A stretch of DNA of 64,000 nt from Flammeovirga pectinis (lineage in GTDB: Bacteria > Bacteroidota > Bacteroidia > Cytophagales > Flammeovirgaceae), in contig NZ_CP034562.1 in assembly GCF_003970675.1 (NCBI RefSeq), forward strand, positions 3,694,001 through 3,758,000, in the 5' to 3' direction. Shown here in pieces: positions 1-7,448 of this stretch. Both the position numbers and the translations under genes were made by a program. How positions within the stretch are numbered: position 1 is the stretch's first letter; each line of letters opens with the position of its first letter. The notes beneath the pieces were generated by a model. It did not search any database, was not told the DNA's origin, and saw only the letters and a list, made by a program, of their open reading frames with translations.

Positions 1-340
1 AATATTGATATCCTAAAAGATTATGGTCACTTGCAATTTTAGACATCTTGTTAGACGTTTGTCTATCTGCTGTAAGTCTATATTGTAAATTCAATAGGTA
101 CAAAGCCAAAGAATAATTTCCTTGTCCCTCTTGAATATAAGACATACGAAGTAACATTCTTGATGAAAAAACTTGATCATCTTCTAAAAGATTATCATAA
201 ATTTTATAAGCATCAATGTACTGTTTGGCGTCAAAAAGTTGATCCGCCTCTTCAATTTTGTTTTTCATTGAAGAATTTGCTAACGATAACTGACTGTATG
301 TCAGCAAGTAAAAACTTATTAAGAATAAAAGAAATCTCAT
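1..340 (-). CDS. Secreted TPR-like repeat protein, 5' part only (runs off left edge)
   Basis: An open reading frame begins with ATG at 340 and stays open to the window edge (113 codons). The first about 22 residues form a signal peptide (MRFLLFLISFYLLTYSQLSLA), and the rest has the helix-turn-helix look of tetratricopeptide repeats, with residues such as ADQLFDAKQYIDAYKIYDNL and LLRMSYIQEGQGNYSLALYL. An in-frame ATG at 364 would add eight residues ahead of the hydrophobic stretch, so 340 is preferred. Secreted TPR proteins of this kind in Bacteroidota often carry a C-terminal SH3-like domain, but that part lies outside the window. It is divergent from the tRNA array. Function unknown. Confidence 0.75.
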   Translation of the reverse strand, partial: MRFLLFLISFYLLTYSQLSLANSSMKNKIEEADQLFDAKQYIDAYKIYDNLLEDDQVFSSRMLLRMSYIQEGQGNYSLALYLLNLQYRLTADRQTSNKMSKIASDHNLLGYQY

Positions 341-407
341 TATTTGCTTGACATTAAAAATCATTCTACATTTGCACTCGCAAAAAAGGAAAGCTAAACG
401 AGTTTTT

Positions 408-415
408 CAAATTTA
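408..415 (-). promoter_or_regulatory. Candidate -7 element for the TPR gene
   Basis: On the minus strand this reads TAAATTTG, an exact match to the Bacteroidota -7 consensus TAnnTTTG, about 65 bases upstream of the ATG at 340. No clear -33 TTTG/TTG lies at the usual spacing, so the call is tentative. Confidence 0.35.
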
Positions 416-467
416 AGGGAGGATTTTGAATTTTACGTTTTTTAGTTCTTTCTTTTTGAAATTTTAT

Positions 468-540
468 GATTCCGTAGCTCAGTTGGTAGAGCATCTCCCT
501 TTTAAGGAGAGGGTCCTGGGTTCGAGCCCCAGCGGGATCA
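468..540 (+). tRNA. tRNA-Lys(UUU), copy 1 of 6
   Basis: The 73-nt cloverleaf has acceptor stem GATTCCG/CGGGATC (one T-G pair), D arm GCTC..GAGC, anticodon stem-loop TCTCC-CTTTTAA-GGAGA with anticodon TTT, and T arm CCTGGGTTCGAGCCCCAGC. The discriminator base is A and CCA is not encoded. It is the first gene of a seven-tRNA array. Confidence 0.97.
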
Positions 541-560
541 CTATTGAAAACATATCAATT

Positions 561-644
561 ACTCACGTGGCGAAATTGGTAGACGCGCTACCTTGAGGGG
601 GTAGTGGGAGCGATCCCGTGTTGGTTCGAGTCCAATCGTGAGTA
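561..644 (+). tRNA. tRNA-Leu(GAG)
   Basis: This 84-nt class II tRNA has acceptor stem ACTCACG/CGTGAGT, a long variable arm (TGGGAGCGATCCCGT region) and anticodon loop TTGAGGG closed by CTACC/GGTAG, giving anticodon GAG for CUC/CUU leucine codons. It is the only non-lysine gene in the array and sits between Lys copies 1 and 2. Confidence 0.96.
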
Positions 645-688
645 CTGTATTGTATTTCAAAAAAAAATATTATCTTTATTAAGATAAT

Positions 689-761
689 GATTCCGTAGCT
701 CAGTTGGTAGAGCATCTCCCTTTTAAGGAGAGGGTCCTGGGTTCGAGCCCCAGCGGGATCA
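689..761 (+). tRNA. tRNA-Lys(UUU), copy 2 of 6
   Basis: The 73-nt sequence is identical to the copy at 468-540, with anticodon TTT. It follows a 44-nt A/T-rich spacer after tRNA-Leu and is the first of five tandem lysine copies. Confidence 0.97.
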
Positions 762-789
762 CTATTAAAATAAATTCGTAGAAATACGA

Positions 790-862
790 GATTCCGTAGC
801 TCAGTTGGTAGAGCATCTCCCTTTTAAGGAGAGGGTCCTGGGTTCGAGCCCCAGCGGGATCA
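790..862 (+). tRNA. tRNA-Lys(UUU), copy 3 of 6
   Basis: Identical to the other lysine copies. The 28-nt spacer before it ends in the motif ATTCGTAGAAATACGA, which is repeated before each later copy and shows that the repeat unit includes the spacer. Confidence 0.97.
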
Positions 863-889
863 CTTTCAAAATAATTCGTAGAAATACGA

Positions 890-962
890 GATTCCGTAGC
901 TCAGTTGGTAGAGCATCTCCCTTTTAAGGAGAGGGTCCTGGGTTCGAGCCCCAGCGGGATCA
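890..962 (+). tRNA. tRNA-Lys(UUU), copy 4 of 6
   Basis: Identical 73-nt tRNA-Lys. The preceding 27-nt spacer is the short variant (CTTTCAAAATAATTCG type). Confidence 0.97.
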
Positions 963-990
963 CTTTTAAAATAAATTCGTAGAAATACGA

Positions 991-1063
991 GATTCCGTAG
1001 CTCAGTTGGTAGAGCATCTCCCTTTTAAGGAGAGGGTCCTGGGTTCGAGCCCCAGCGGGATCA
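991..1063 (+). tRNA. tRNA-Lys(UUU), copy 5 of 6
   Basis: Identical 73-nt tRNA-Lys. The preceding 28-nt spacer is the longer AAATAAATTCG variant, so spacer variants alternate along the array. Confidence 0.97.
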
Positions 1064-1090
1064 CTTTCAAAATAATTCGTAGAAATACGA

Positions 1091-1163
1091 GATTCCGTAG
1101 CTCAGTTGGTAGAGCATCTCCCTTTTAAGGAGAGGGTCCTGGGTTCGAGCCCCAGCGGGATCA
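1091..1163 (+). tRNA. tRNA-Lys(UUU), copy 6 of 6
   Basis: Identical 73-nt tRNA-Lys, the last gene of the array, followed after one base by a strong terminator. All seven tRNAs are probably made from one precursor. Confidence 0.97.
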
Positions 1164-1164
1164 C

Positions 1165-1197
1165 AAAGCCAATACAAATTTTGTATTGGCTTTTTTT
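1165..1197 (+). terminator. Rho-independent terminator of the tRNA array
   Basis: A perfect stem AAAGCCAATACAAA / TTTGTATTGGCTTT with a short TT-centred loop is followed by a T-run. It directly follows the last tRNA-Lys. Confidence 0.9.
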
Positions 1198-1281
1198 ATT
1201 TGATTCTCACTGTTTTTTTTCTCATATTAATAGAGCATCAAAAAACATATGCTTATGTAAAATAATTACAATTTAAATACC

Positions 1282-1719
1282 ATGAAATCACATGAAAATC
1301 ACATTTCACTGATTGGGTACGTACTCTCCTTAACCTTACTTATTATAGGTTCAATTATTTTATTGCCAGTTACTTCTTTTAGTAAAAATGCAAAAACACC
1401 TGTAGAAAGGCGTTCAATAGTTGGAGATAAAGTACAATCTTTGAGTTTTGAAATAATGCCGAATCCGGTTATTAGTCGTGATAATTCAATTGATGTTAGT
1501 ATGAAAATTGAAGGAATCGATCAATCATTCCCTGTTCAAATTTTAGTATATAACACAATTGGAAATTTGGTTTATAGAATGGATTTATCGGTGGATGCTC
1601 CAACGGTACAATTTCAGTTTAAACCAAAAGCTACAATTACTGAAGGGCTTTATTTTGTATCCATTCTAAATGGTACAAATAGGGTAACAAGAAGAATGGT
1701 TGTTAACTCCTCTGAATGA
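1282..1719 (+). CDS. Minimal T9SS type A sorting-domain protein
   Basis: The 145-residue product has an N-terminal hydrophobic segment (about residues 10-32, LIGYVLSLTLLIIGSIILL) and then little more than a T9SS type A C-terminal domain. The start of that domain is marked by MPNPVISRDNSIDV, its core by VQILVYNTIGNLVYRMDL, and its end by EGLYFVSILNGTNRVTRRMVV. In known T9SS cargo this domain directs export across the outer membrane and is cleaved by the sortase-like PorU. Here no separate passenger domain exists apart from about 25 residues. It is a single gene between two terminators and convergent with a MarR regulator. It could be a decoy, a small surface peptide, or the remnant of a larger cargo. 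Confidence 0.8.
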   Translation: MKSHENHISLIGYVLSLTLLIIGSIILLPVTSFSKNAKTPVERRSIVGDKVQSLSFEIMPNPVISRDNSIDVSMKIEGIDQSFPVQILVYNTIGNLVYRMDLSVDAPTVQFQFKPKATITEGLYFVSILNGTNRVTRRMVVNSSE

Positions 1720-1744
1720 TGGAGTAACAACCATTTTTTATTTT
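1696..1744. terminator. Bidirectional terminator between convergent genes
   Basis: The stem ATGGTTGTTAACTCC / GGAGTAACAACCAT (one bulged A) is followed by ATTTTTTATTTT. It overlaps the last codons of the + strand gene and the stop of the MarR gene, so it can serve both. Confidence 0.75.
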
Positions 1745-2193
1745 GAACCTCTAAGTTTATCAAGTAAGTCACTAAGCTGTGATGCTTCGTTTTCTGTTAA
1801 TTCTTTGAATGTATCTATTATAGTGTCTTGATGTGGATCTAATTCTCTTAGTTTAGCTAACCCAATATCTGTTATAATCACATCTACTTTGCGTCTGTTG
1901 CTTCCGCAGGTTTCTCTCTGTACAAATCCCTTCTCGATAAGACGATCGATCAATCTCGTTAAATCTGGGCTTTTATCAATCATTACTTCCTTTATACTTC
2001 CAGGGTTCATACATTTAGGATGTGCCCCTCTCAATATACGAAGTACATTATATTGTTGATGTGTAATACCATGTTGTTTAAACCAAGTCTTGGTCTTCCC
2101 TAACATCCAATTATTCGTAAACATCAAATTTATATAAGCTTTCTGAAAGGAGGTTTTAAACTCTTTCTGATTGATATCTGTCTCTATTGACAT
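1738..2193 (-). CDS. MarR-family transcriptional regulator
   Basis: The 151-residue protein has the MarR winged-helix plan: a dimerisation helix at the N terminus, the HTH at about residues 45-90 (ITHQQYNVLRILRG ... SPDLTRLIDRLIEKGFV) and the wing (RETCGSNRRKVDVIITDIG), with helices at the C terminus. MarR proteins bind palindromic DNA as dimers and often repress their own gene in response to small ligands. No target gene is adjacent in the same direction. Two perfect palindromes lie immediately upstream (2207-2220 and 2229-2240), which suggests autoregulation. The ligand cannot be read from the sequence. Confidence 0.9.
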   Translation of the reverse strand: MSIETDINQKEFKTSFQKAYINLMFTNNWMLGKTKTWFKQHGITHQQYNVLRILRGAHPKCMNPGSIKEVMIDKSPDLTRLIDRLIEKGFVQRETCGSNRRKVDVIITDIGLAKLRELDPHQDTIIDTFKELTENEASQLSDLLDKLRGSK

Positions 2194-2206
2194 AGTCTCT
2201 TTATAA

Positions 2207-2240
2207 TTTGTTTAAACAAAATATGTAATTCTTGCAAGAA
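2207..2240 (-). promoter_or_regulatory. Candidate MarR operator (two adjacent palindromes)
   Basis: TTTGTTTAAACAAA (2207-2220) and TTCTTGCAAGAA (2229-2240) are both perfect inverted repeats, 8 bases apart, 13-47 bases upstream of the marR start codon. Both have the TTG...CAA-like symmetry common in MarR operators. Binding by the neighbouring MarR is an inference. Confidence 0.5.
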
Positions 2241-2306
2241 GCTATATTTTTTGTATTTATCCAAACTTTAAAATTCAATGTATGATCAAAATCAAGAAAA
2301 AGACAC

Positions 2307-2340
2307 AAAAAAAGGCTACCTAATTAGATAACCTTTCTTT
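2307..2340 (-). terminator. Terminator of rsfS-ftsH
   Basis: On the minus strand AAAGGTTATCTAA / TTAGGTAGCCTTT forms a 13-bp stem with two G-T pairs and runs into a T7 tract. It lies just past the ftsH stop codon. Confidence 0.85.
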
Positions 2341-2355
2341 TTAAATTTATAAGAT

Positions 2356-4386
2356 TTAAGCATCTCCTTTTGGAGCTTCTTCTTTATTTTCTTGAGTTGA
2401 TTCTGGAGAATCTAATTTCTCTTCCTCTTTTTTAGCTTCTACCGCATCACCATCTGTGAATTCTTGATAAACCGTACGCTTATCGAAAGGTCTTTCTCCT
2501 ATCAATTTAACAAGGTCTAATTGGTAAAGCACCTCTTTCTCTAACAACTGCTGTGCTAAGGCTTCTAACGCTTCGCTGTGCTCTCTAAGCATTGCTAAAG
2601 TACGTTGGTAAGCTGAATCAATCAGTTTTTTAACCTCCTGATCAATTTTCTCTGCAGTAGCTTCAGAATAAGGTCTTGAGCTATATTCGCTTCTATTTGG
2701 ATCATAATATGATAAATGACCAATTTCATCATTCATACCATAAATAGAAACCATGCTATAAGCCATTTTTGTTGTGCGTTCTAAATCGCTTAAAGCACCT
2801 GTAGAAATTCTACCAAAAATGATTTCTTCTGCTGCACGACCACCTAAAGTCATACAAATTTCATCTAACATTTCCTCTGTAGTATTCAAATATTGCTCCT
2901 TTGGAAGGTATTGTGCATACCCCAATGATGCAACACCACGAGGAACGATACTTACCTTCACTAATGGGTTTGCATGTTCTAAGAACCATCCTGTAACAGC
3001 ATGACCTGCTTCATGATAAGCAACAATCTTTTTCTCACCTGGAGAAATGATTTTATTTTTCTTTTCAAGACCACCAATCACACGATCGATTGCCTGCATA
3101 AAATCATCCATATCAACAGCAGGCTTATTATTACGAGCTGCAATTAAAGCTGCTTCGTTACATACGTTAGCCAATTCAGCACCCGCAAAACCTGGTGTTT
3201 GTGTTGCTAATTCTTTAGGGTTAATACTTTTATCCACTTTAATAGGACCTAAGTGTACCTTAAATATTTGCTCACGACCATTGATATCTGGTTTATCAAT
3301 TGAGATTTGACGATCAAAACGACCTGCTCTCAATAATGCACTATCTAATACATCTGGGCGGTTAGTTGCTGCTAGGATAATTACACCCGAATCAGTACCA
3401 AAACCATCCATCTCTACTAAAAGAGAGTTTAATGTATTTTCACGCTCATCATTAGAACCAGGCATAGAACCTTTTCCTCTTGAACGACCAATAGCATCAA
3501 TCTCATCTATAAAGATGATACATGGAGCTTTTTCTTTTGCTTGTTTAAATAGATCACGCACACGTGCAGCACCTACCCCAACAAACATTTCTACAAAGTC
3601 AGAACCAGACATACTGAAGAAAGGAACACCTGCTTCGCCTGCTACCGCTTTTGCTAATAAAGTTTTACCTGTACCAGGAGGGCCTACAAGTAATACACCT
3701 TTTGGTATTTTACCACCTAGGTCTGTATATTTTTTTGAGTTCTTTAAGAAGTCAACAACTTCTTCTACTTCTTCCTTTGCTTCATCCAATCCTGCTACAT
3801 CCTTAAATGTAACTTTCATGTGGTCAGCATCGAACATTTGTGCTTTTGACTTACCAATGTTAAAGATTTGGCCACCAGCACCACCGCCAGCCATTCTTCT
3901 CATCAAGAACCAGAAACCAAACAATAGAACTAATAAAAATCCAGAACTCATAAACCAAGTTCCAAAACTTTCTCTAGTATCTACTTCATAAGGTACTTTT
4001 TGAGCATCAGGCAGGTTTGCTTGAGCTTCATCAAGTACTTTTAAAAAGTGATCTGCTGATGCAATTTGAAAACGGTAATTAGGTTCTTGCTTTACAACAG
4101 AAAATGGGCTTCTTTCTTCTTTTATATCTTTGTATTTACTCTTTTTAAGAGCATCTTGATTTAAAACAACTTCAACCCATCTATTATTAACTATAGTTAT
4201 TTCATCAACATCACCATCTTTAAGCATTGTCTTAAAGTCGTGTAAAGTTGTTGTTTCTGTAGTACTGCTCTTACTAAAATATGCCAATCCAACAACTACC
4301 AATATTAATGCTACTAGCATTCCTACTTGATAATTATTTTTTTTAGGCAAAGGATTTTTAGGAATTTTCCTTTTGTTCTGATCCAT
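2356..4386 (-). CDS. ftsH: ATP-dependent zinc metalloprotease FtsH
   Basis: This 676-residue inner-membrane AAA+ protease unfolds and degrades misfolded membrane proteins and selected soluble proteins. Two membrane segments (about 21-37 and 145-162) flank a periplasmic domain. The AAA module has Walker A GPPGTGKT (235-242), Walker B IFIDEID (291-297) and an SRH region near 340-357. The M41 peptidase has zinc motif HEAGH (458-462) and a probable third ligand Asp in GALSDLE (534). The C-terminal tail is Glu/Lys-rich. Length is normal for the family. It lies 35 bases downstream of rsfS in one transcript and ends at its own terminator. Confidence 0.98.
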   Translation of the reverse strand: MDQNKRKIPKNPLPKKNNYQVGMLVALILVVVGLAYFSKSSTTETTTLHDFKTMLKDGDVDEITIVNNRWVEVVLNQDALKKSKYKDIKEERSPFSVVKQEPNYRFQIASADHFLKVLDEAQANLPDAQKVPYEVDTRESFGTWFMSSGFLLVLLFGFWFLMRRMAGGGAGGQIFNIGKSKAQMFDADHMKVTFKDVAGLDEAKEEVEEVVDFLKNSKKYTDLGGKIPKGVLLVGPPGTGKTLLAKAVAGEAGVPFFSMSGSDFVEMFVGVGAARVRDLFKQAKEKAPCIIFIDEIDAIGRSRGKGSMPGSNDERENTLNSLLVEMDGFGTDSGVIILAATNRPDVLDSALLRAGRFDRQISIDKPDINGREQIFKVHLGPIKVDKSINPKELATQTPGFAGAELANVCNEAALIAARNNKPAVDMDDFMQAIDRVIGGLEKKNKIISPGEKKIVAYHEAGHAVTGWFLEHANPLVKVSIVPRGVASLGYAQYLPKEQYLNTTEEMLDEICMTLGGRAAEEIIFGRISTGALSDLERTTKMAYSMVSIYGMNDEIGHLSYYDPNRSEYSSRPYSEATAEKIDQEVKKLIDSAYQRTLAMLREHSEALEALAQQLLEKEVLYQLDLVKLIGERPFDKRTVYQEFTDGDAVEAKKEEEKLDSPESTQENKEEAPKGDA

Positions 4387-4421
4387 CCTAGATTATTTGA
4401 TCTATTGTGTAATAATTTCTT

Positions 4422-4790
4422 TTACTGATTTGGCAATTTGAATACTTTCGCATCACCCCATAATTCTTCAAGAGCATAAAATTCTCTTTTCTTTGGTAGA
4501 AAAACATGAGCTACTACATTAATATAATCTAATAATGCCCATCCTTGTGTTCCAACACCTTCTGTTGCCCAAGGTTTTTCTCCAATTGTATCTTTTACTT
4601 CTTTCTCAATACTATCCTTAATAGAATCTAACTGCGTATCTGAAGAGGCGGTACAAATTACAAAGAAATCTGTTACGCCGTTCTTAACTTTTCGTAAATC
4701 TAAGATTTCTATGTTTTGAGCCTTAATTTCTTGCATTCCTTTTGCAACAATGTGAGCTAACTCTTCTGCGCCTACTGATTTATTTTTCAT
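4422..4790 (-). CDS. rsfS: Ribosomal silencing factor RsfS
   Basis: The 122-residue protein belongs to the RsfS/Iojap family, which binds ribosomal protein uL14 and keeps the subunits apart when nutrients are scarce. Family features are ILDLRKVKNGVTDFFVICTA, the DSIEKEVKD helix and the WALLDYINVVAHVFLP block. It is the first gene of the rsfS-ftsH pair, and is divergent from birA across 174 bases. rsfS next to ftsH is a familiar Bacteroidota arrangement. Confidence 0.95.
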   Translation of the reverse strand: MKNKSVGAEELAHIVAKGMQEIKAQNIEILDLRKVKNGVTDFFVICTASSDTQLDSIKDSIEKEVKDTIGEKPWATEGVGTQGWALLDYINVVAHVFLPKKREFYALEELWGDAKVFKLPNQ

Positions 4791-4964
4791 ATTTTATATT
4801 GAAAGGTCTAACCCTCTATCTAAAGCTTATTTTTTAATTTAGTAAGGTAAATAAAATGATTTGTTATTAATTACCCTGAATCTTGTATAATTGCACTGCA
4901 AAATCAGTACTCAATTGAATTTGCGCAAAATAAATATTGTTTTATAAACAAAAGTAATAAATAG

Positions 4965-5741
4965 TTGAATAATATCTCTGCCAATACGTCTTTTATCGGA
5001 AAAAGTGTCATATATGTGCCTTCTTGTCACTCAACTAATGATGCTTTGAATAATTATGCATCAGAAAAGTTAGCAGAAGGTACAGTATTAGTTACAACCG
5101 AGCAGACAAAAGGTAGAGGCCAAAGAGGAAACACTTGGGAATGTGATCAAAATGCTAATATCACTTTATCCATATTTCTACGTCCGTCATTTTTAGAAGC
5201 ACGAAATCAATTTCATCTAAATGTTGCCATTTCTCTTGCTGTTTATGATACCATTTCTTCTATTGCTCCTAGAGGTACAAAGATAAAATGGCCAAATGAT
5301 ATTCTAATAAATCAGAAAAAAGTTTGTGGTATTTTAATAGAAAATTTCATTATCGGCAAAAATATTGACCATACCATTGTTGGTATTGGAATAAATATAA
5401 ATCAAAAGGCTTTTAAAGGTAACTTTTCTGCAACATCATTGTTTATAGAATTAAAGAAAAAATTCCAAGTTCGCATTGTTACTGAATCCCTATTAGAGCA
5501 TATCGAAAGTAGATATTTACAATTAAAAAATAAAGGCTATTCTGCATTGCGTAAAGAATATTACACACATTTATTTTGGTACCAAGAAATTGGAGATTTT
5601 GAAGAATATGAAAAAGATGGATCTTCGGTAAGGTTTAAAGGGCAGATTTTAGGGGTGGATGAAAACGGCTGTTTATCAATTGCTAAGGATGATAAAAAAA
5701 TCAAAAATTATGCTTTTAAAGAGGTGAAACATCTCTACTAA
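4965..5741 (+). CDS. birA: Biotin--[acetyl-CoA-carboxylase] ligase (TTG start)
   Basis: The 258-residue enzyme activates biotin with ATP and attaches it to the biotin carboxyl carrier protein. Visible motifs are STNDALN, TKGRGQRGNTW (biotinyl-AMP loop), IKWPNDI and KVCGILIE. There is no N-terminal DNA-binding domain, so it is a monofunctional class I ligase. The start is TTG at 4965: a TAG stop lies immediately before it in frame and no in-frame ATG follows before the catalytic core. The C-terminal 50 residues form the usual SH3-like domain. Its stop overlaps by 4 bases with the convergent protease gene. Confidence 0.93.
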   Translation: MNNISANTSFIGKSVIYVPSCHSTNDALNNYASEKLAEGTVLVTTEQTKGRGQRGNTWECDQNANITLSIFLRPSFLEARNQFHLNVAISLAVYDTISSIAPRGTKIKWPNDILINQKKVCGILIENFIIGKNIDHTIVGIGININQKAFKGNFSATSLFIELKKKFQVRIVTESLLEHIESRYLQLKNKGYSALRKEYYTHLFWYQEIGDFEEYEKDGSSVRFKGQILGVDENGCLSIAKDDKKIKNYAFKEVKHLY

Positions 5742-7054
5742 AAATCGTTTGATGCAACTTTAAACGGATCTTCTAAAGTGAGATAATATTTTTTACTTTC
5801 ACCTTTACCATTTTCAATATGTAGTGATAATCTTTTCCCATGCCTTCCTCTAAACAACATACGTATTTCATCTGCAGACATAGAAGAGGCAATTAATCCA
5901 TTCACTTTTACTAAACGGTCGCCCTCTATTATTCCTGCACGCCCAGCAGGTGATTCATTCCTTACTTTTGATACTTGAAATAGTGGTAATTCAGGATAAG
6001 GTTTTGTAAACTCTAACCCAATATAATTGTACACAAAATCCTCTTTATAATTTGAGTTTTTCTTTAGTAAAATCTCTTTATTATGATAATCTAAAATCAC
6101 ATAAAAGCGTCTTAGAACTTCACCTCCTAAACTTCCATGTCTTGTAATATCAGAAACACCAACACTCATAGAAGTTCTATCTGGGTATTTTACAATCGGA
6201 CCTTCTAAAGAAAACGAACCAATATTTAAATAATCTAATCGGTTTACCATACCGTATAAATCACCTCCAATACCTATTCCCATGTGGTCTCTTATTGCTT
6301 TTATTGATGCTTTTAAAGGATGATGGTCTGATTCTAAGATAGACAATGCATGGCTTGCTCCTGTATCAATTAATAAAGATACATTGTGTTCTTTTTGGGT
6401 CTCTTTTGATACTATTTTTGTTACTAAGAATGATCTATTTCTTTTTATATCAATAGCAAAAGATTCAAATTTCCTCTTAAATCTATCTCGTTTTTTTAGA
6501 CTATAATATTCTTTTTCGTACAATGTTAATACCTTCCTTCTATAATCAATTCCAACAATAAAATTATTAAAAATAGAAGCACCAATTAACCCATGAATCT
6601 TCATTCCCATGTTAGTTGATAAATTTAGAATATCTTTACTAGGGTAGATAACATCTTGATTTAAGCCTTCTATCCCCTTTAAATCTACTTTATTGCCCCA
6701 AGAATGGAAGGCACTTACATTTCCATTCTCTCCAAAACCATTAATTTTTATTTTACGGATTTTAAGTGTTGATAAATTTAATTGTTTTGCTGTTTCTAAA
6801 TCTGATAAAATAATATAAGATACTCCAGAATCAAAGATAAAATGTAATGTATCAGAATTATTTACACGAATAGGTATAACCATTAGATTATTAACCAATT
6901 GGAAAGGGATCTGCACAAAACGTGTTGATGAATCTTTAAAGGCAAGATTTTTTAGGTGAACGGTTGCTTTTTGTGCTTTACAGATGTTAGTAAGTGATAA
7001 GAAAAATAGTAGCAAGTTCACCAACATCATTTTAAAAAAACGGTTGGTATTCAT
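5738..7054 (-). CDS. Retroviral-type aspartyl protease with C-terminal PDZ domain
   Basis: The 438-residue secreted or periplasmic protein has a signal peptide (about 1-27, ending CKA), two pepsin-like half-domains and a PDZ domain (about 340-430, with AGIIEGDRLVKVNGL). The second half carries a canonical active-site triad IDTGAS (229-231). The first half has FDSGVS (75-77) instead of DTG; DSG is also found in some active aspartic proteases. The PDZ domain may bind substrate C termini. Such proteins are widespread in Bacteroidota but their substrates are unknown. It has its own promoter just upstream. Confidence 0.85.
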   Translation of the reverse strand: MNTNRFFKMMLVNLLLFFLSLTNICKAQKATVHLKNLAFKDSSTRFVQIPFQLVNNLMVIPIRVNNSDTLHFIFDSGVSYIILSDLETAKQLNLSTLKIRKIKINGFGENGNVSAFHSWGNKVDLKGIEGLNQDVIYPSKDILNLSTNMGMKIHGLIGASIFNNFIVGIDYRRKVLTLYEKEYYSLKKRDRFKRKFESFAIDIKRNRSFLVTKIVSKETQKEHNVSLLIDTGASHALSILESDHHPLKASIKAIRDHMGIGIGGDLYGMVNRLDYLNIGSFSLEGPIVKYPDRTSMSVGVSDITRHGSLGGEVLRRFYVILDYHNKEILLKKNSNYKEDFVYNYIGLEFTKPYPELPLFQVSKVRNESPAGRAGIIEGDRLVKVNGLIASSMSADEIRMLFRGRHGKRLSLHIENGKGESKKYYLTLEDPFKVASNDF

Positions 7055-7078
7055 AATAATTAGTAATTTGACTTATCT

Positions 7079-7109
7079 TTAAAGTAGTGAAATTTAATGA
7101 TTTAAGCAA
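7079..7109 (-). promoter_or_regulatory. Promoter of the aspartyl protease gene
   Basis: On the minus strand TTG (7107-7109), a 20-base spacer and TACTTTAA (7079-7086) match the Bacteroidota promoter pattern TTG-N20-TAnnTTTG with two mismatches at the end. The TTG overlaps the T-tract of the terminator that ends the upstream small RNA. Confidence 0.5.
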
Positions 7110-7139
7110 AAAAAAAGAGAAGCCATTTAGACTTCTCTT
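7108..7139 (-). terminator. Terminator of the candidate small RNA
   Basis: On the minus strand AAGAGAAG (7139-7132) pairs with CTTCTCTT (7122-7115) and is followed by an uninterrupted T-run. No annotated gene precedes it on this strand; the only transcription unit that it can end is the one starting near 7255. Confidence 0.8.
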
Positions 7140-7255
7140 ATATTTTAAATCTTGCTAGTAACAGTCGGGTAATGGTAATTTTTTGATACACTTAAGTAAA
7201 TAAAGTCATTTGACTTTTCCCATTGTGGAAAAACACGAGTAAAGAATCATTAGTC
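7108..7255 (-). ncRNA. Candidate small RNA, about 150 nt, with own promoter and terminator
   Basis: The 394-base gap between two divergent genes holds a complete minus-strand unit: promoter (7261-7291), about 110 bases, then a strong terminator (7108-7139). Inside are a hairpin TTTTCC-loop-GGAAAA with loop ACAATG (about 7217-7236), a palindrome AAGTCA-AA-TGACTT (about 7203-7216), and possible long-range pairing of TAATG and CTAG near the 5' end with CATTA and CTAG near the 3' end. The only reading frame is 14 codons (7250-7206). Size and closing-stem plan resemble 6S RNA, but no diagnostic 6S feature was recognised. An unassigned regulatory RNA is the safer call. Confidence 0.5.
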
Positions 7256-7260
7256 TAGTG

Positions 7261-7291
7261 CAAATCTAGCAATATATATGTCTACGGTCAA
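7261..7291 (-). promoter_or_regulatory. Promoter of the candidate small RNA
   Basis: On the minus strand TTG (7291-7289), 20 bases and TAGATTTG (7268-7261) give an exact -7 TAnnTTTG and the expected spacing. The start of transcription would fall at about 7253-7256. Confidence 0.65.
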
Positions 7292-7409
7292 TAACCATTA
7301 TTAGGTATTTTTTCACTTTTTTCATCCTTAAACATTTATATTTTCATAAGATTTGGGAGATTTATTCTAATAGATATTTATAAAAAACAGAATTGTAATA
7401 ATGAATGCC

Positions 7410-7417
7410 TATTTTTG
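7410..7417 (+). promoter_or_regulatory. Candidate -7 element for udk
   Basis: TATTTTTG matches TAnnTTTG, 31 bases upstream of the udk start codon, implying a leader of about 25 bases. No -33 TTG at the standard distance was seen. Confidence 0.4.
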
Positions 7418-7448
7418 ACCCGGTTTTAAATCAAAAGCATAAATTTTA

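Noticed and set aside
160-351. 63-codon frame on the + strand
   Set aside because: It is the antisense shadow of the truncated TPR-like gene on the minus strand, which has a signal peptide and repeat pattern.
468-1163. CRISPR-like array of regularly spaced repeats
   Set aside because: The repeats are complete tRNA-Lys genes with correct cloverleaf and anticodon, and the spacers are nearly identical to each other rather than unique.
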